A DNA stretch of 64,000 nt from Gemmata palustris (GTDB taxonomy: Bacteria; Planctomycetota; Planctomycetia; Gemmatales; Gemmataceae), in the NCBI RefSeq assembly GCF_017939745.1, contig NZ_JAGKQQ010000001.1, positions 1,240,001-1,304,000 on the forward strand. Direction: 5' to 3'. Below the pieces are notes generated by a model. That model ran no database searches and was not told where the DNA came from. It saw only the letters and a list, made by a program, of their open reading frames with translations. A program made the position numbers and the translations under genes. Of this stretch, positions 26,146 to 35,553 are shown in pieces (position 1 is the stretch's first letter; every line of letters begins with the position of its first letter).

Positions 26146-28239
26146 ATGGCACACGAACCATCGACCGCGATCCTCGATCCCCTCCGGCGGCTCATTTCGC
26201 GGCAGACCGGCAGCGCGCTGACTGATGCGCAGTTGTTAGAGAATTTCGTTGCGCGGCGCGAAGAGGCGTCGTTCGAGGTGCTCCTTTGGCGCCACGGCGC
26301 GATGGTCCTCGCGCTGTGCAAGCGCGTGCTCCGCGATTCACACGAAGCCGAGGATGCGTTCCAGGCGACGTTTCTCGTGCTCGCGCGCAAGGCCGGTTCG
26401 ATCGGGCGCGGTGAAGCGGTCGCGTGCTGGCTGTACAAGGTCGCGCACCGTATCGCCGTGCGCCTTCGGACGACGGCCGTGAAGCGACAACTCGGGACCG
26501 AATCACCGGACGCTGTTTTGGCCCCAGAAACGCCCGACGACGCGGAATGGCGCGACCTGCGCCCGGTACTCGATGACGAAATCGCGCGATTGCCGGACAA
26601 GTATCGCGCGCCCTTCGTTCTCTGCTATCTCGAAGGGCGCACCAACGAAGAGGCCGCAGCACAACTCGGTTGCCCAAAGGGAACCGTGTTGTCGCGTCTC
26701 TCCCGCGGGCGCGAGCGGTTGCGGGATCGACTCGCACGCCGCGGAGTCGCGCTCACGGCCAGTGCGCTGGCCATCACCCTTTCTCGAAATGCGGCCACGG
26801 CGACCGTTCCGCCCGCACTGGTGCCGACCACGATCAACGTCGCGATCCCGTTCGCGGCGGGCAAAGCGGGAAGTGAACGGGTTCCCGCACACATCGCCGC
26901 CCTCACCAACGGAGTGTTACGCGCGATGACGTTCAGGCACGTTAAGACCGCAGCGCTCGCTCTGGTCTCGCTTGTCGTTCTGGGGATCGGAGTCACCTGG
27001 GCGGCGTTCGACGATGGTGGCGCCCCCGGATCGGTTGAACCTCTTGTTCTGGTCGAAGAGCCGAAGGCACCGCCGACTGCGGACCCCAAAGTTGCGCCGT
27101 CCGTCGAGACCGAGCGGCCCGCTCCGCCCATTCGGGGGCGAGTGACTGATATTGCGAAAGATGGGAAGTCCGTCACCATCACCGGCGTGGCGGGTGCGTA
27201 TGCGTGGTACGGCGGAAACCGCCTCCCAGAAGACCCGGAACCAACGGTGGTGGTCGTCAAATTGAGTGAAAAAACGGTCGTGACTTACCAGGGCGTTGGC
27301 ATGAATGGGGCGAAATTCACGAGAGGCCACGATGCGTATGTGATGTTTGCTGGCGCCATGAAGGATATTGCAGCTACCATCGAGTTCAACGGATCGACAC
27401 AAGTGCAACGGAATCAATCCATTAGCGGTAGCGTCGATGCGGTCGCGGATGATGGTAAGTCCTTCTCATTGGCACAAACGAGCATTCTGGGGCCTTTTCC
27501 CATTCGCCCATATGGTAATGCTAAAATTAGTGTGACGAAGATTGACATCCCATTTGATGACAAAACGGTGCTCACCTTCTCGAACGTCGCGCGGGGTAAG
27601 GCCAAGCTCACACCGAGTCATTACAGCACGGTGTGGTACGCGGACGACGGCCGAACCGCTGGTAAAGTGTTTTTCAATGGCCAGGACCCGGGGGGACGCG
27701 AGGGGAAGCTGCCGGATGTTGCAGGCACCGTCACGCGTGTGGCCGACGACAAGGCCATTGTGGTCGAGGTTCCTCCCAAACTAGCCGCAGAAGCCCCGAC
27801 GCGGGTTGCGGTCCATTTGAATGACAAAACGACTGAAGTGTTTCGTGATGTGCCACTCGACGGCGCGAAAGCCGCTCCGGGCATGCAAGCGCAAGTGTGG
27901 CTCGCGGACGGATCGAAGGACACGGCCGCAAAGGTGACGTTCACCGGGAGCACCCCCGAGCGGTGGGCGATCGTGACCGGCAAGATTGTCTCGGTGGCGA
28001 AGGACGGCAAATCGTTCACGGTGGAATCGCCTCCGGCCAAACGCGGCGACCGGGCGAAACGCACGGAGGTGAAACTCGCCTCCGTGACGAAAGTTACGTT
28101 TAATGGGGTCGGGCCGGGGGAGGCCAAAGTGACGGAAGGACTTAACGTTTACGCTCGGATGCTCGATGACTACCCGGACACTGCCGCCGGTGTCACCTTC
28201 ACGAAAGATGGCTGGCAACCAACAACCCTGTTCTGGTAA
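26146..28239 (+). CDS. ECF sigma factor fused to TM segment and four extracytoplasmic repeats
   Basis: A 697-residue protein. Sigma region 2 (about 35-105: LLWRHGAMVLALCKRVLRDS, EAEDAFQATFLVLARKAG) and region 4 (about 140-195: LPDKYRAPFVLCYLEGRTNE, LGCPKGTVLSRLSRGRERL) are intact. A TM helix follows at about 265-286 (ALALVSLVVLGIGVTWAAF). The outer part holds four repeats of roughly 85-100 residues starting near 330, 426, 525 and 610. Each has a V-x-x-V-A-x-D-G-K-S-type opening and ends in a TAAxVxFxG motif. Fusion of sigma and receptor in one chain is known in planctomycetes. GGAAGG lies 11 bases before the ATG, chosen over the longer open frame. Confidence 0.88.
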   Translation: MAHEPSTAILDPLRRLISRQTGSALTDAQLLENFVARREEASFEVLLWRHGAMVLALCKRVLRDSHEAEDAFQATFLVLARKAGSIGRGEAVACWLYKVAHRIAVRLRTTAVKRQLGTESPDAVLAPETPDDAEWRDLRPVLDDEIARLPDKYRAPFVLCYLEGRTNEEAAAQLGCPKGTVLSRLSRGRERLRDRLARRGVALTASALAITLSRNAATATVPPALVPTTINVAIPFAAGKAGSERVPAHIAALTNGVLRAMTFRHVKTAALALVSLVVLGIGVTWAAFDDGGAPGSVEPLVLVEEPKAPPTADPKVAPSVETERPAPPIRGRVTDIAKDGKSVTITGVAGAYAWYGGNRLPEDPEPTVVVVKLSEKTVVTYQGVGMNGAKFTRGHDAYVMFAGAMKDIAATIEFNGSTQVQRNQSISGSVDAVADDGKSFSLAQTSILGPFPIRPYGNAKISVTKIDIPFDDKTVLTFSNVARGKAKLTPSHYSTVWYADDGRTAGKVFFNGQDPGGREGKLPDVAGTVTRVADDKAIVVEVPPKLAAEAPTRVAVHLNDKTTEVFRDVPLDGAKAAPGMQAQVWLADGSKDTAAKVTFTGSTPERWAIVTGKIVSVAKDGKSFTVESPPAKRGDRAKRTEVKLASVTKVTFNGVGPGEAKVTEGLNVYARMLDDYPDTAAGVTFTKDGWQPTTLFW

Positions 28240-28269
28240 CGCCGGGGCACTGGGGAACGCGAGCAAACA

Positions 28270-28325
28270 GCGGGTAGCCGTTCGTGCCGTCACAGGCGGC
28301 ACGAACGGCTACCCGCTCATTTTTT
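28270..28325 (+). terminator. intrinsic terminator after the ECF sigma gene
   Basis: A perfect 20-bp inverted repeat (28270-28289 and 28297-28316) with a 7-base loop, followed by CATTTTTTGG. It lies 31 bases after the sigma gene stop and before the response regulator gene. Confidence 0.88.
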
Positions 28326-28405
28326 GGCACATTCGCAAGCGTGCCGGCGCGCAACTCGGCACCGTGCGCGCGTTCCCCGCGTGTCAATGCCTATGATGAC
28401 CCTAT

Positions 28406-29626
28406 ATGACCGACACTGTAATCATCGTGGACGACGAGGAATCCGTCCGCCGCACGTTCCATGAGTGGCTTGCGAGCGCGATGCCGGAGGCGCGCGTGTT
28501 CGCGGTCGCGGATTCGGAATCGGCGCTCCGGATCGCCAACGAACACGCGGTCGATCTCGCCGTCCTCGACTGGAACCTCGGGTCCGGGAGCGACGGGCTC
28601 CGGCTGCTCGAAGACCTCGTCGAGTTCCGGCCGGACGTGGTCGCCATCCTCGTCACCGGGTTCGCGCACCAAGCGACGCCGCTCGACGCGCTCCGCATGG
28701 GCGTGCGCGACTACATCGACAAGAACCAGGACTTGAACCGCGACACGTTCGTCGCGGCCGTTCGCCGGCAACTCGACCGCATCCGCCCGGTCAAGCAGCA
28801 GCGCGAACTGAACCTCCGGCTCGCCGCGTTCCGCGAAGCCGTCGAGAAGGTGCTGCCGATCGTCCAAACGTCGGCCGCGTTCAACGACCCGGTTCCGCTC
28901 CCGGCCGCGGTGAAATCCCTCCTGCGGTTCGTGATCCGTGGCACGCGCGCCGCGGACGGCGCGCTGATCGTGCGCCACACGGCGGCCGACGGCACCGAGT
29001 CCACGGTCGCTTACGGCTCGGACGGCGAGCCGCTGCCGGCCCCGCTGGTACCCTTCGGGCGGTCGCTCGCCGCGAGTGTCATTAGCTTTCAGGAACCGGT
29101 CGCGCTGAACGACTTCGACCCGAAGGCGCTCGGCCCTCTGGAACTGCTGCCGTTTGAAGCGAACCGCTCGTGTATTCTCGCGGCGCCGCTGCGCGTGGCG
29201 AGCGACACGGTTGTGGTCGTGGAACTGTTCGATAAGGCCGCGCCCGGGTTCAGTGACGAGGACCGGCGCCTGGTCACGTCCGCGGCCGAAGTCGGGACGG
29301 ACCTCCTGCGCCAGGCGGTCGCGGAGCGACAAACGCACAAGCTGCTCTTCGACGCGGTAGACGCCGCGCTCCAGGCGACGGCGCACTTCAGCGACGCGCC
29401 GATGCTCTCGTCGGACGCCGCCGTTCCGCTCCCTTCGGTCATGGCCCGACTGAGGGAAGGGCTGGGAGCGGACTCGAACGCGACCGCCCCGCCGGAAACC
29501 ACACTCCGGCTCGTGGAAGCGGTCCGAACGCTCGCCGTGAGGCACGGCCCGAGTGCCGTGGAGCACTGCGTTAAGGTGGTGAACGACCTCCGCGAACTCC
29601 TCGACGAAATCACTGGCAGCGCGTGA
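28406..29626 (+). CDS. response regulator with REC and GAF-like domains
   Basis: A 406-residue cytoplasmic protein. The receiver domain (1-120) has the acidic pocket IIVDDEE, phospho-acceptor Asp55 in LAVLDWNLG, Thr in LVTGFA and Lys in DYIDKNQ. A linker helix leads to a GAF-like sensor domain at about 155-310 (FVIRGTRAADGALIVRHTAA to FSDEDRRLVTSAAEVGTDLL). The rest is helical. No HTH or enzymatic output is visible, so it likely signals by protein contact. No histidine kinase is adjacent. The subtilase 128 bases downstream on the same strand may be co-transcribed. Confidence 0.88.
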   Translation: MTDTVIIVDDEESVRRTFHEWLASAMPEARVFAVADSESALRIANEHAVDLAVLDWNLGSGSDGLRLLEDLVEFRPDVVAILVTGFAHQATPLDALRMGVRDYIDKNQDLNRDTFVAAVRRQLDRIRPVKQQRELNLRLAAFREAVEKVLPIVQTSAAFNDPVPLPAAVKSLLRFVIRGTRAADGALIVRHTAADGTESTVAYGSDGEPLPAPLVPFGRSLAASVISFQEPVALNDFDPKALGPLELLPFEANRSCILAAPLRVASDTVVVVELFDKAAPGFSDEDRRLVTSAAEVGTDLLRQAVAERQTHKLLFDAVDAALQATAHFSDAPMLSSDAAVPLPSVMARLREGLGADSNATAPPETTLRLVEAVRTLAVRHGPSAVEHCVKVVNDLRELLDEITGSA

Positions 29627-29753
29627 CAGAGAAGCGTTTGTGACGGTATCAACAGGGCAGACGGGATCGAAGAGGAATCTGTACCGGACTTCTCCCGTCG
29701 ATCCCGTTCACCCCGTCAAAAGCGCTTCTGGTTTGTTTTCTGCTGGAACTCTG

Positions 29754-30584
29754 ATGACCGAAATGGCTCCCACCGTGTTCGACGAGATCTTCGCCCGGTT
29801 GACCCCGAACAGCATCTTTCAGGATGCCCGGGCGACCGGGGAGGGTATCGCCGTCGCCGTGATCGACTCCGGCGTGGAACGCGCCGTGCTCGAAACCAAG
29901 TTCCGCGACGCGGGCACGTCCATTCAGCTCATCGAGGGCGCGGTGTTCCGGCCGACCGGTCCGCCGCTCGAGTACACCGGGCACCAGTCCTCGCCGCACG
30001 GGACCACCGTCGCGGACATCGTTCTCACGCTCGCGCCGCGAGTGAAGCTCTACTCCGCCGACGTGTTCGGCCCGACCGGGTCGTGCGAGGTGGAAACGGT
30101 AATCGCTGCACTGCACCACGCGATCGACGTGTGGAAGGTGAAAGTTATCAACCTCTCGCTCGGGGTGCCCGAACACAAGCTGCAGCAACTCCCGCGGCGC
30201 CAACAGTTGCAGCGGGCGATCGAAGAAGCGTACTTCCGCGACGTACTGGTGTTCGCCGCCGCCCACAACGAGCACCCGCTGACGCGGAGTTACCCGGCCG
30301 CGTTCGCGCCGCCGCTCATCTCGGTGGACAAGGGCTTGTTCGATGACCCGCTGCGGTTCGCGTACAAGCTGAGCGAGCAGGTCGAGTTCCAGGCGCACAG
30401 CCGCGGGTACTTGGGACCGTTCGCCCGCGAACCGGCAACGAGCTGGGCGACGCCCCACTTGGCCGGCATCGCGGCCCGCATTCTCTCTCTGAAACCGGAC
30501 CTGAAGCCGTTCGAGATCAAAACGATCCTGTACTGGCTGTTCCGCAGTGGTTGGAACGGTCACGCGACCGCGGCACCGGTATAG
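29754..30584 (+). CDS. subtilisin-like serine protease (S8), no signal peptide
   Basis: A 276-residue protease domain with a full triad: Asp38 in AVAVIDSGVE, His82 in SSPHGTTVAD and Ser230 in EPATSWATPHLAG, plus the oxyanion Asn172 in AAAHNEHP. It has no signal peptide and no prodomain with the start at 29754 (MTEMAPTVFDEIF), so it is probably cytoplasmic. The frame is open from 29640, but those residues look non-coding. It follows the REC-GAF gene, suggesting signal-coupled proteolysis; this is inference. Confidence 0.87.
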   Translation: MTEMAPTVFDEIFARLTPNSIFQDARATGEGIAVAVIDSGVERAVLETKFRDAGTSIQLIEGAVFRPTGPPLEYTGHQSSPHGTTVADIVLTLAPRVKLYSADVFGPTGSCEVETVIAALHHAIDVWKVKVINLSLGVPEHKLQQLPRRQQLQRAIEEAYFRDVLVFAAAHNEHPLTRSYPAAFAPPLISVDKGLFDDPLRFAYKLSEQVEFQAHSRGYLGPFAREPATSWATPHLAGIAARILSLKPDLKPFEIKTILYWLFRSGWNGHATAAPV

Positions 30585-30668
30585 GGATCGTGGAACCTCT
30601 TGACGGAGAGCTCCCACCGCGCCGGCGCTGATGGGGCGGGCATCTGCCGATCGTCACCCGGTTTAACG

Positions 30669-31700
30669 TCACTTCTTTTCGCCGCGCAGTTCGAGTACCG
30701 CGTCGCCGAACGCGCGGCCGATTTTGCACATCGTCTTCGCGCTGCCGAGGTAGTGGTACGGATAGTCGCTGCCCACCTTGTTCCACTCGTCGGCGTTCTC
30801 ACGCCAGCCCTTCTTGAAGATCGCCTCCGCGTCGGTGTCCCAGAACGCATCCGTCTTCACCAGTGCGACGTTCCCGCGGAACTCGGGTACGTCCATCACG
30901 GCCGCCTGAGCGTCCTTGAATTTCTTGATGTTCGCGCTCGGCTTCGATCCTTCCACGCCCATTTGCCCGACCACGAACGGGAGCTTCGGCGCCTTCAGGT
31001 CTTTCCGCACGTCGCGGATGAAGTGCGTGAGATTGGCGGCGTACTCGGCGGTCGCATCGGCGCTAATCATATCGTTCCAACCCTGGAACCACACGAGCCC
31101 GGCGATTTCGTATCCCTGGTCCCCGTAGGCCGGGAAGTGCTTTTTCAGGTTCGCGAGCGTGTCCCCAACTTCGTCGAGCATCGCCCGGTACGAGTCCCCG
31201 AACGGTTTCTTCACGTCGGCGAGTGTCGCGTTCTCCTTGCCCTTCTGCTTTCGGAGGTCGGCGAGCATTTTGTCGAGGGCCGCATCTGGGGGGAGGCCCG
31301 CGGAGGGCGAGCGGAAGTCGCGGTACAGGCTGCGCCCGCCCCACGCGGTCTTGATGAGCAGCACGGGTTCGGTGAGCCGGTCGCCGACCACCGCGCCGAA
31401 TTCGAGTTCCGGCCCGATGCACTTCGGCGACCCGTACCCGACTGTGAGTTTGCCCTTACGCTCGAGAAACTTGATCCACACGTCGTCGCGCTCGATCCAC
31501 TGACCGTCCTTCTGCCAGTGTTTGAAGAGGTCGCGCGTGGCCGGCTGTTGGGCCTGGTAGTCGACCAGCGCTATCTTCGCCTTGCCCTCCATGTTCGACT
31601 GCCCGGCGAGGACGAACACTTTCACCGGTTTCGGTGGATCCGCGGCCGTGAGTGGTGAAAGGGACGTCAAGAGAAGCGACAGAACGAGCAGCGTTCGCAC
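30669..31700 (-). CDS. secreted SASA-family carbohydrate esterase
   Basis: A 343-residue protein with a signal peptide (VRTLLVLSLLLTSLSPLTAA) from a GTG start at 31700. The SGNH-like fold of the sialate O-acetylesterase family is shown by KVFVLAGQSNMEGKA (nucleophile Ser in GQSN), LVWFQGWNDM (oxyanion block) and a C-terminal YPYHYLGSAKTM supplying the His. It probably deacetylates polysaccharides outside the cytoplasm. The frame runs on to 32186, but that extension is antisense to the start of the lipoprotein gene and is rejected. It is divergent from that lipoprotein gene. Confidence 0.87.
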   Translation of the reverse strand: MRTLLVLSLLLTSLSPLTAADPPKPVKVFVLAGQSNMEGKAKIALVDYQAQQPATRDLFKHWQKDGQWIERDDVWIKFLERKGKLTVGYGSPKCIGPELEFGAVVGDRLTEPVLLIKTAWGGRSLYRDFRSPSAGLPPDAALDKMLADLRKQKGKENATLADVKKPFGDSYRAMLDEVGDTLANLKKHFPAYGDQGYEIAGLVWFQGWNDMISADATAEYAANLTHFIRDVRKDLKAPKLPFVVGQMGVEGSKPSANIKKFKDAQAAVMDVPEFRGNVALVKTDAFWDTDAEAIFKKGWRENADEWNKVGSDYPYHYLGSAKTMCKIGRAFGDAVLELRGEKK

Positions 31701-31926
31701 GGTTCGGGCCTCGGCGCGAGGGTAGGAGCGGCGGGAGTGCCCATTGTTCCCGAACGGCGCGCGGCATCGCAACCGAAAACTGCCCGACCGCATTCCGCGC
31801 CTCTCCCCTTCAATCCGACGCCGCTCCCCAACGTGACCGGCCGCACCGCGGTTATCCAATAGACGCGGCACTCCGTAATGCGGTACAAAACAGAGCGAGT
31901 GTTCTTGGATTCTGGGAGGCAACGGG

Positions 31927-32772
31927 ATGGCACGGTACACGGCTTGGGCGGCGTTCGTGGGGACCGTGGTGCTCGTCGCCGGGTGCGGGCCGGAGAAGGA
32001 ACTGCCCACGGCCGTGCCGCAAAGCGATAGTGGGAACCAGCAGCCGGTCGCGCCAGCAAAATCCGATCCCGAGGCGCGGGCCGTTATTGATAAGGCGGTG
32101 AAGGCGCTCACGGGCGGGAAGCCCGAACTCCTCGCGAAGGGGAAGTTCTCTCGCTGCGTGATGAAGGGGCAGATTTTCTCGATCACTCAGGCGAATCAGG
32201 CCGAAGACACGAACCGGACGGTGGTGACCGCCTGGCCGGACCGGTTCTTCTCAGCCAACGAGCGGTTCCCGGCCACCGGTCGCGTGCTGGACGAAGTCTG
32301 GTTGCGCCGACCGGACCTGGCCATCGCCAGCAACGGTGTGTCGGTTCCGCTCTCGAACATTGACGTGTTCGAGCGCTACTTCGCGGCCGACGTGGTGGGG
32401 CAGAACTGGATGCCACTGCTGCTACCGGTAACCGATCCGAAGGCGGTGGTCTTCGACCTCGAGCAGATCACGGCGGGGAAGCTTGAGCTTTCTCGCCTCA
32501 AATTGTCACTGGGCGATTTCCCGTTCTATCTGCTCACGTTCGATGCGAAGACCGATCTGTTGCTGCGGGCCGAGTACACGAGCAGCCTGGACAACGTGTT
32601 GCGGCCCACCACGATGGTCTTCTCGGGCCACAAGGCCGTAGAGGGGCTGATGCTCCCGCACCAGTTTGAGTGCCGACACAACGGCTCGGTCGTTGAAAAG
32701 TTGACCGTCGAGAAGTGGGAATTCCCCGCGACCATCAGCGATCAGGAGTTCAGCCCACCGAAGAAGAAGTAA
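31927..32772 (+). CDS. lipoprotein, unknown function
   Basis: A 281-residue protein with an N-terminal lipobox (VVLVAGCGPEKE), so it should be lipid-anchored. A Pro/Ser linker follows, then a beta-rich domain (about residues 60-275) with the LolA-like alternation of strands, e.g. LKLSLGDFPFYLLTFDAK and TSSLDNVLRPTTMVFSGHK. Similarity to outer-membrane lipoprotein carriers is weak and only structural in style. It is convergent with the MCE gene, with 12 bases between stops. Confidence 0.75.
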   Translation: MARYTAWAAFVGTVVLVAGCGPEKELPTAVPQSDSGNQQPVAPAKSDPEARAVIDKAVKALTGGKPELLAKGKFSRCVMKGQIFSITQANQAEDTNRTVVTAWPDRFFSANERFPATGRVLDEVWLRRPDLAIASNGVSVPLSNIDVFERYFAADVVGQNWMPLLLPVTDPKAVVFDLEQITAGKLELSRLKLSLGDFPFYLLTFDAKTDLLLRAEYTSSLDNVLRPTTMVFSGHKAVEGLMLPHQFECRHNGSVVEKLTVEKWEFPATISDQEFSPPKKK

Positions 32773-32784
32773 GAGGGCGTTCAT

Positions 32785-34308
32785 TTATGGCGGATAGCCC
32801 TGCACGGGTGGGGGCTTTCCGCCGGGAGCCGGTTCCAGCCAACTCGGTCCGCTGAACGGGCGGGCGGACGAGGCCGGGGGCCAGTCCGGGCGGAAGCTCG
32901 GCACGCCGGGCAGGTCTTTTAGCCCCGCGCTGGGGCGCAGCGCCCCGCCGATGCCGATCAGTTCCGGCCGGCGGGCGACCTTATCGGCGAACACTTCCAA
33001 GTCGCGGGTGACTTTCTCCGAGCGCGCCAGAATGCGGGCCAGCGACCCGGCCGCGGCGTCGAGGTTCTGGTACACGCCGGGCTCGGTGATTAGCTTTTGA
33101 ATCGTGCCGTTCTCTTTACCGAACGCGGTCACGATGCCGCGAATCTCCGCGATCATCTTGCTCAACTGGTCCGCCGCGTCCGTCACGTTTTTCACCAGGC
33201 TCTCGGACCGCGCCGCGAGCGGGCGGGTCACGGCCCGCACGTCGGCAACGATCTGCCCGACCTCGGTCACGCGGCCGTCAATGTTCTTGATGGTTTTCTC
33301 GGCGGTATCGAGGATCGCACCGAGCGAACCGGCGAACTTGACAACGGTCACAGCAACGCTGTTGAGGTTCTTCAGCACCTCCGCGAACTGTTTGCGGTTC
33401 TCCGGGGACAGAACGTCGTTCACCCCATCGAACGCCTGGCGCGCGCCCTTCACGGCTGCGGCCACCTCGGGTTCGAGGCGCTTCATCGTGGCGCGGAAGT
33501 CGTCCACCGCGGGCTTGATCGTGCGGAGCGCTTCCTGGGCGTCGCGGATGAGCGCTTTGATGTTCGGTTCTTCTGGGCCGGCCGGTTGCGCTGCGACAAC
33601 GAAGCCGACAGGCAGGTCGGCGCCCGCGGCCGGCGCACCGGCTCGTGGAGGCGCGGGTCCGTCCGCACCCAGAAGGTTCTGGAGCTTCGCGTTGGTCTTC
33701 TTGAGTTCGGGAATGAACGCGCGGACGTCCTTGAACAGCCCGGTCGCTTCGTCCACCGCCAGTTCCATTTTCGGGCTCAGGTCGCCGATCTTCTCCATCT
33801 TCTCGAAAGCTCTGGTGATTTTGTCGAGCGACTGTTGCGCGGTGGCCAGCGCGTTGGTGGCCGGCCCGACGAAGCTCCGGGGCGTGATGGGCGGGGCGCC
33901 GAGAATATCGCTCTCGGGGGGCCATTCGTCGCCGCGCGGGACCGGCTGATTGTCCGGCCCGAGTTTGGGCAGAAAGTCGATCGCCGTGTCCCCGCTGAGC
34001 AGCCCGCGCGTGATGTGGGCTTCTTCCGAGGTGCGCGGGAGGTACTTGCGCTCGACGGCGATCCGCACCCGGACCTGCCCGCTCACCGGGTCGAGGTCGA
34101 GTGCCGTCACCTGGCCGATGCGCACGCCCGATTTGCGGATGGGTGTTCCCGGCCCGATCCCCGGCGCTTCGGGAAACAGAACGGAGTATTTGGCGTCGGT
34201 CGAGAACAGCCGCGGCGTGCCGCCGAACAGTACGACGAGGCCCGCGAGCGCGATCAGCGACGCGCCCATGAACAGCCCCAAGCGTAGCCGTAGCGCCCGC
34301 TCCGCCAT
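32785..34308 (-). CDS. MCE/MlaD-family lipid transport protein
   Basis: A 507-residue protein with one N-terminal TM (about 8-28) and a single MCE domain at about 38-120 (YSVLFPEAPGIGPGTPIRKS, VRIGQVTALDLDP). A long helical region (about 140-430) follows with heptad-like stretches, then a Pro-rich tail. MCE proteins form hexameric tunnels for lipids between membranes. The partner permease (MlaE) and ATPase (MlaF) are not within the window. The gene is preceded by a lipoprotein gene on the same strand. Confidence 0.87.
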   Translation of the reverse strand: MAERALRLRLGLFMGASLIALAGLVVLFGGTPRLFSTDAKYSVLFPEAPGIGPGTPIRKSGVRIGQVTALDLDPVSGQVRVRIAVERKYLPRTSEEAHITRGLLSGDTAIDFLPKLGPDNQPVPRGDEWPPESDILGAPPITPRSFVGPATNALATAQQSLDKITRAFEKMEKIGDLSPKMELAVDEATGLFKDVRAFIPELKKTNAKLQNLLGADGPAPPRAGAPAAGADLPVGFVVAAQPAGPEEPNIKALIRDAQEALRTIKPAVDDFRATMKRLEPEVAAAVKGARQAFDGVNDVLSPENRKQFAEVLKNLNSVAVTVVKFAGSLGAILDTAEKTIKNIDGRVTEVGQIVADVRAVTRPLAARSESLVKNVTDAADQLSKMIAEIRGIVTAFGKENGTIQKLITEPGVYQNLDAAAGSLARILARSEKVTRDLEVFADKVARRPELIGIGGALRPSAGLKDLPGVPSFRPDWPPASSARPFSGPSWLEPAPGGKPPPVQGYPP

Positions 34309-34320
34309 CGTTCACAAGTT

Positions 34321-34410
34321 CCACGTTCCGTGTTGCACGTTCCGCGCGAAGACGATCGGCTCGGCTTTCGCGTTTTTAACTCGGAACGTGCAACTCGGGA
34401 CTCGGAACTC
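34321..34410. repeat. imperfect palindromic intergenic repeat
   Basis: The gap between two minus-strand genes contains CACGTTCCGTGTTGCACGTTCCG and its partly inverted partner CGGAACGTGCAAC. The shared arm GTTGCACGTTCCG is a perfect 13-bp match. The internal tandem repetition of ACGTTCCG suggests a small repeat-derived hairpin that may modulate expression of the MCE gene. Confidence 0.5.
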
Positions 34411-34412
34411 TC

Positions 34413-35033
34413 CTATTTGCACTGGCGAATCCGCCGCAGAATTTCCTGCTCGAAGGCGTAGTCCCGTCCGACCTTGAACCAGGACCGGTTCGTGGCGGTT
34501 TCGGGACTGACGACTTCCAACTGTCGGTCCACCGTGGGCGATTCCTGGAACACCGCGTTGCCCACCGTCGCGCGGGCCGGGCGCGGGACGTCTTCGAGCT
34601 CCTTCTCGACGACGACGTACACAAGATACCCGCCGCGGTCCCCGGCGCGAATCTCCACGGTCGCGATCTGGCGCACGCTCTGGAACGTCGCGAACAGGCG
34701 CTGGCGCGCGTCCGGGTTCCCGGCCTTCCAGAACTGCTCGTACCCGGGGGCGACGCGCGGCTTGGTCGTCACGCGCCCCTCATACGGGTTGGGCGTTTGG
34801 AGCTCGAAGTAGTCGTCGAGCACCTCGATGACCTTTTCAAAGACCTCGCGGTACGATTCGGCCGTGGGCTGGCCGGGCGACACGAGGACCGGGTTCTCGA
34901 TCTCCGTGCGGCGAACGGTCAGCGGGTTGTCAAGGGGCGGAGCGACGGCGCAGCCGGTCTGACCGAGGGCGAGGGCACAGACCGCGATCGCGGCGGCCCG
35001 GAGCCGGTGCGTAACTACTCGCCGCGTGCCCAT
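34413..35033 (-). CDS. lipoprotein upstream of the MCE gene
   Basis: A 206-residue protein with a signal sequence and lipobox (CALALGQTGCAV). The mature part is predicted soluble alpha/beta with SYREVFEKVIEVLDDYFELQ and GYLVYVVVEKELEDVPRP. Family not recognised. The ATG at 35033 has GAGAGG upstream. It is on the same strand and 104 bases before the MCE gene, so the two may act together in envelope lipid transport; inference from context only. Confidence 0.78.
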   Translation of the reverse strand: MGTRRVVTHRLRAAAIAVCALALGQTGCAVAPPLDNPLTVRRTEIENPVLVSPGQPTAESYREVFEKVIEVLDDYFELQTPNPYEGRVTTKPRVAPGYEQFWKAGNPDARQRLFATFQSVRQIATVEIRAGDRGGYLVYVVVEKELEDVPRPARATVGNAVFQESPTVDRQLEVVSPETATNRSWFKVGRDYAFEQEILRRIRQCK

Positions 35034-35553
35034 GCGGGGTGCCTCTCGTCCAGCCGTTGGCGTGAAGGGCGCCGGTATGCCAGCGCGGGGCGCTGCGGTC
35101 AAGTCAGTGTTGAGCGGTTCGCGCGAACAGCGCGCGATTGCGGGCCGTTAACCCATTTTGTGCGAATTGAAATCGGGCGATTGGGAAGAGGGGCTATTTC
35201 GGTTGATCGGGTTCCCGTGGTGGATTGAACGAGGCGCGACCGCGAGAGCACCTCCCGCGCGCTCGCGCCTCATTATTTTAGGAGACTTCTCGCTGATCTC
35301 TATCAAGCCGATGGCCAGCGATAGGCCTCAAAAAACATGTCGGCAAGTCCGGCCGGTGGGCCAAGGAGTCCAGCTCTTGAGGTAGTTGGCGGAGCCGCGG
35401 CGGGCGCGGGTGGCCTTGCGGTACCCGAGTTCGGCTCGCAACTCCCGCCACGGGAGCACGGTCATCCGGTTCGGGGCCGTGGGCGCGAGGGCGCCGTTCG
35501 TCGAACCGGTGGAGCCGGTTGGTAACGGTCCGGGCGACCGGACCACTTCCGGG
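35034..35553. other. intergenic region with possible gene debris
   Basis: About 520 bases. A minus-strand frame at 35328-35546 includes MTVLPWRELRAELGYRKA and ANYLKSWTPWPTG, which reads like protein-coding sequence but matches no family I recognise and lacks a convincing start. It could be a remnant of a longer gene. The rest shows no RNA gene or strong repeat. Confidence 0.35.

Noticed and set aside
30669-32186. 505-aa form of the esterase.
   Set aside because: The part beyond 31700 is antisense to the lipoprotein start and lacks coding character; GTG 31700 gives a signal peptide.
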